Origin: Deltaproteobacteria bacterium
GTDB lineage: Bacteria > Desulfobacterota > DSM-4660 > Desulfatiglandales > Desulfatiglandaceae
Reading direction: 5' to 3'
Length of the DNA stretch: 9,149 nt
Assembly: GCA_011051075.1 (NCBI GenBank)
Contig: DREN01000163.1
Coordinates: 1-9,149 of the forward strand
The translations under genes and the position numbers were made by a program. Shown here piece by piece: positions 7,920 through 9,149 of the stretch. Within the stretch, counting starts at the first letter, position 1. Every line of letters starts with the position of its first letter. The notes under the pieces were generated by a model that was given only the letters and a program-made list of their open reading frames with translations, ran no database searches and was not told the DNA's origin.

Positions 7920-7980
7920 TTTCATAATCAGGTTTTGAAGAGGCCTTGAGGTTTTGTTTGAAGATCTCTCGGGAACAGGC

Positions 7981-8004
7981 AAAAAAATTCGACCTGTGCG
8001 GTTA
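7981..8004 (-). terminator. Possible intrinsic terminator formed by the element's outer arms
   Basis: For transcription coming from the right on the minus strand, the outer arm 8298-8282 would pair with 8004-7988 over 17 bp with one mismatch, and the pairing is followed at once by seven T (7987-7981). This is the layout of a Rho-independent terminator, but with a 277-nt loop that itself folds on the inner arms. It would separate the operon ending at 8365 from ileS. Confidence 0.3.
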
Positions 8005-8058
8005 GACTTCAGCAATTGTGGATACGGGATCTATCCCGCCCGTGGCGGGAGTCCGTCC
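8005..8058. repeat. Hairpin-forming insert in the left arm of the element
   Basis: The left arm has 54 bases between its outer and inner repeats, while the right arm has only 10 (8272-8281). The extra DNA contains TCCCGCC-CGT-GGCGGGA (8034-8050), a 7-bp stem with a 3-nt loop, and an overlapping alternative, CGGGA-TCTA-TCCCG (8025-8038). Both use 8034-8038, so they exclude each other. This resembles a short REP-type palindrome inserted into an older symmetrical element. Confidence 0.45.
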
Positions 8059-8271
8059 GTGGGGGCCTCTTTTCCAAAGGACGCAAAACCTTATCTCATT
8101 TTATAGGGCCGGCAGCATGCGCTTGAAATAAGCTACGGGAGAGCCCCAGGAGAGAGTCTTGGTTGGAGCATGTACGGGTTCCTGCCTGCTCTGAAGCTGT
8201 AATACAACTAAGGGGACGTTCCATGTCGTGATGGAATATTTTGTTGCGTCCTTTGGAAAAAAGGCCCCCAC
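8059..8271. repeat. Inner long inverted repeat, 26-bp arms
   Basis: Arms at 8059-8084 and 8246-8271 are reverse complements at 25 of 26 positions. The single difference is in the run after GGGGGCC (C on the left, T in the complement of the right). The 161-nt spacer would be looped out. Such near-identity in non-coding DNA implies recent origin or selection on pairing. Confidence 0.75.
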
Positions 8272-8364
8272 AGACTAAGGGTAACCGCACGGGTCGAAAC
8301 AATTCAATGCAAAATCATTCGAAGGACCTGGGCTTGTTATGGAGAAAAAATCGTTTTGCCCGGA

Positions 8365-8697
8365 TCAAGTTCGGATCTTCAGGCGTTTTATCATGCTGTC
8401 TGCAAAGTTGAAGATGAAGTTTCTCTGCTGGGTGGTGCAATAGGCCGGACAGTGGCAACGCATGCTTTTCAAGGTACGGACGAAGAGCTCCATCCTGACC
8501 CAGTCTGGGCCCAACTCCATGGCAAACACATGGGGCTGGCATTCCCTGTGCTGGAACTGGGTTTCGCTGAGAAGGTCATCGGGGATCCTGACCCAGAATA
8601 TCTGATCCAGGCTTGAATGGGTGGTATGGTCCCTCAGAAACCCGCGGATTTTCTCCATGTCCGGGGGAGAGAGCTCATCAATCAGATAGGTCCGCAT
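8365..8697 (-). CDS. Conserved-looking hypothetical protein, 110 aa
   Basis: I do not recognise a named family. The 110-residue protein is soluble, starting MRTYLIDELSPPDMEKI, with a middle part FWVRIPDDLL (34-43) and a C-terminal cysteine cluster CHCPAYC (81-87), plus C53, followed by TTQQRNFIFNFADSMI. The clustered CxCxxxC could bind a metal, which is inference only. The start is taken at ATG 8697 rather than the upstream ATG at 8754, because the extra 19 residues (SSTGRRRDHPP and neighbours) lie inside the preceding gene and look unstructured. GGAGG occurs about 15 nt upstream, too far to be ideal. The gene overlaps the end of the membrane-protein gene by 20 nt, so the two are probably translated together. 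Confidence 0.7.
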   Translation of the reverse strand: MRTYLIDELSPPDMEKIRGFLRDHTTHSSLDQIFWVRIPDDLLSETQFQHRECQPHVFAMELGPDWVRMELFVRTLKSMRCHCPAYCTTQQRNFIFNFADSMIKRLKIRT

Positions 8698-9040
8698 GGG
8701 TGGGTGATCCCGCCTCCTCCCTGTCGATGATTCTGCCCCTGTAATAGGCATCAATAACCGAAAAGAACCAGATGATGATAAAGGCTATACCCATATACCA
8801 GAGGATGGAGATATCTTCTGCCCTGAGCCTGGACATGATCACGTGGGGATCTGACAGATCAACATTTCCGGCCTGAAAGACCGAGTGGATCAGACGCACC
8901 AGCTTGACGGTCCCGGCCACGAACAGGAGCAGCACGGCCCCGAGGATAACAATCCCTTTTTTCAGGTCCTGGTTGATGATCTGCCCCAACCCTGGGATGA
9001 CCAGACCTGAACAGAGTGGTGAAATTACGGCTTTTCTCAT
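8678..9040 (-). CDS. Small two-helix membrane protein, TM2/DUF5683-like
   Basis: This 120-residue inner-membrane protein has a hydrophobic, Gly-rich start with the motif PGLGQIINQDLKKG (16-29), one helix at about 29-46, a linker, a second helix at about 78-95 (ISILWYMGIAFIIIWFF) and then DAYYRGR (97-103). The PGxGQ-x-KG start and a D-x-Y after the last helix resemble small TM2-domain or DUF5683-type proteins, whose function is mostly unknown. That likeness is by eye only. The polar C-terminal tail is cytoplasmic if the basic RGR follows the positive-inside rule. No strong ribosome site precedes the ATG at 9040. The gene overlaps the following 110-residue gene by 20 nt, giving a two-gene operon. 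Confidence 0.75.
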   Translation of the reverse strand: MRKAVISPLCSGLVIPGLGQIINQDLKKGIVILGAVLLLFVAGTVKLVRLIHSVFQAGNVDLSDPHVIMSRLRAEDISILWYMGIAFIIIWFFSVIDAYYRGRIIDREEAGSPTHADLSD

Positions 9041-9059
9041 GACAGTTGAAACGAAACCG

Positions 9060-9067
9060 GTTATATA
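9060..9067 (-). promoter_or_regulatory. Weak -10-like box upstream of the membrane-protein gene
   Basis: The minus strand reads TATATAAC here, about 20 nt before the ATG at 9040. No good -35 box is found 16-18 bp upstream, and the leader would be very short. The rest of 9041-9149 holds no other recognisable feature. Confidence 0.2.
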
Positions 9068-9149
9068 GGCCTACAGAAAAACATTTTGGGGTTGCTGTGA
9101 TCTTCCCCGGAAATGAATTAAGGTCGCAGTTGTGTTACGATATTTGAAA

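Larger units (their letters stand above)
7988..8298. mobile_element. Composite inverted-repeat element (MITE-like), 311 bp
   Basis: Two nested inverted-repeat pairs define this element. The outer arms are TTCGACCTGTGCGGTTA (7988-8004) and TAACCGCACGGGTCGAA (8282-8298), matching at 16 of 17. The inner arms are 8059-8084, beginning GTGGGGGCCT, and 8246-8271, ending GGCCCCCAC, matching at 25 of 26. The match extends weakly inward through an A-run, and outward over AGTC if one copy of a tandem GTCC on the left is set aside. The core (8090-8240) has smaller hairpins, for example TTCCAT/ATGGAA at 8219-8236. No convincing coding frame or transposase and no clear target-site duplication is seen. It is best described as a non-autonomous, palindromic mobile element or structured intergenic repeat. 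The family is not recognised. Confidence 0.6.

Noticed and set aside
7858..8058. T-box riboswitch in the ileS leader
   Set aside because: No T-box consensus (TGGNACCGCG-like) and no specifier-loop arrangement are visible. The organism also looks Gram-negative.
7988..8298. Group II intron remnant, suggested by GTGCGG near the ends
   Set aside because: The GTGCG word appears at both ends only because of the inverted repeat. No domain V-like hairpin or reverse transcriptase frame is seen.
8096..8302. 68-codon minus-strand frame inside the inverted-repeat element
   Set aside because: It runs through the repeat arm, has no recognisable protein character, and is better explained as chance in palindromic DNA.

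Overview
This window looks like chromosomal DNA from a Gram-negative, delta-proteobacterial (Desulfobacterota-type) organism. The assignment rests on the tight ileS-lspA-lgt gene order, on an Lgt with a cysteine-containing GCFMAGCCYG signature, and on the general look of the proteins. It is an inference from the sequence; there is no rRNA or other decisive marker here.

Layout, left to right. Positions 1-140 hold short AT-rich direct and inverted repeats. A DUF177/YceD-family gene (287-820, minus) follows, but the ribosomal protein L32 gene (rpmF) that usually comes next is absent from the 286 bases available downstream of it. A non-coding stretch (821-1218) separates this gene from a divergent plus-strand pair: an unrecognised basic 353-residue protein (1219-2280) and glutamyl-tRNA synthetase gltX (2332-3768). 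gltX converges on a minus-strand operon across a likely bidirectional terminator at about 3776-3807. That operon, in transcription order, is ileS (7857-5059), lspA (5092-4607) and lgt (4602-3835). The three genes overlap or nearly abut. Lgt adds the lipid to prolipoproteins and LspA then removes their signal peptide, so two consecutive steps of lipoprotein maturation sit with a tRNA synthetase.

Upstream of ileS, the gene-free interval 7858-8364 holds the most unusual item: a 311-bp composite inverted-repeat element (7988-8298). It has two nested near-perfect arm pairs, an outer one of 17 bp (16/17) and an inner one of 26 bp (25/26). Its left arm appears to carry a roughly 40-bp hairpin-forming insertion that the right arm lacks. 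Its left outer arm abuts a run of seven T on the minus strand, so it could also terminate transcription coming from the small operon on its right. That operon (9040-8365, minus) encodes a two-helix membrane protein with a PGLGQ motif and, overlapping it by 20 nt, a 110-residue protein of unknown function with a CxCxxxC cluster.

Most of the window is ordinary housekeeping DNA. No rRNA, tRNA, CRISPR array or transposase gene was seen.
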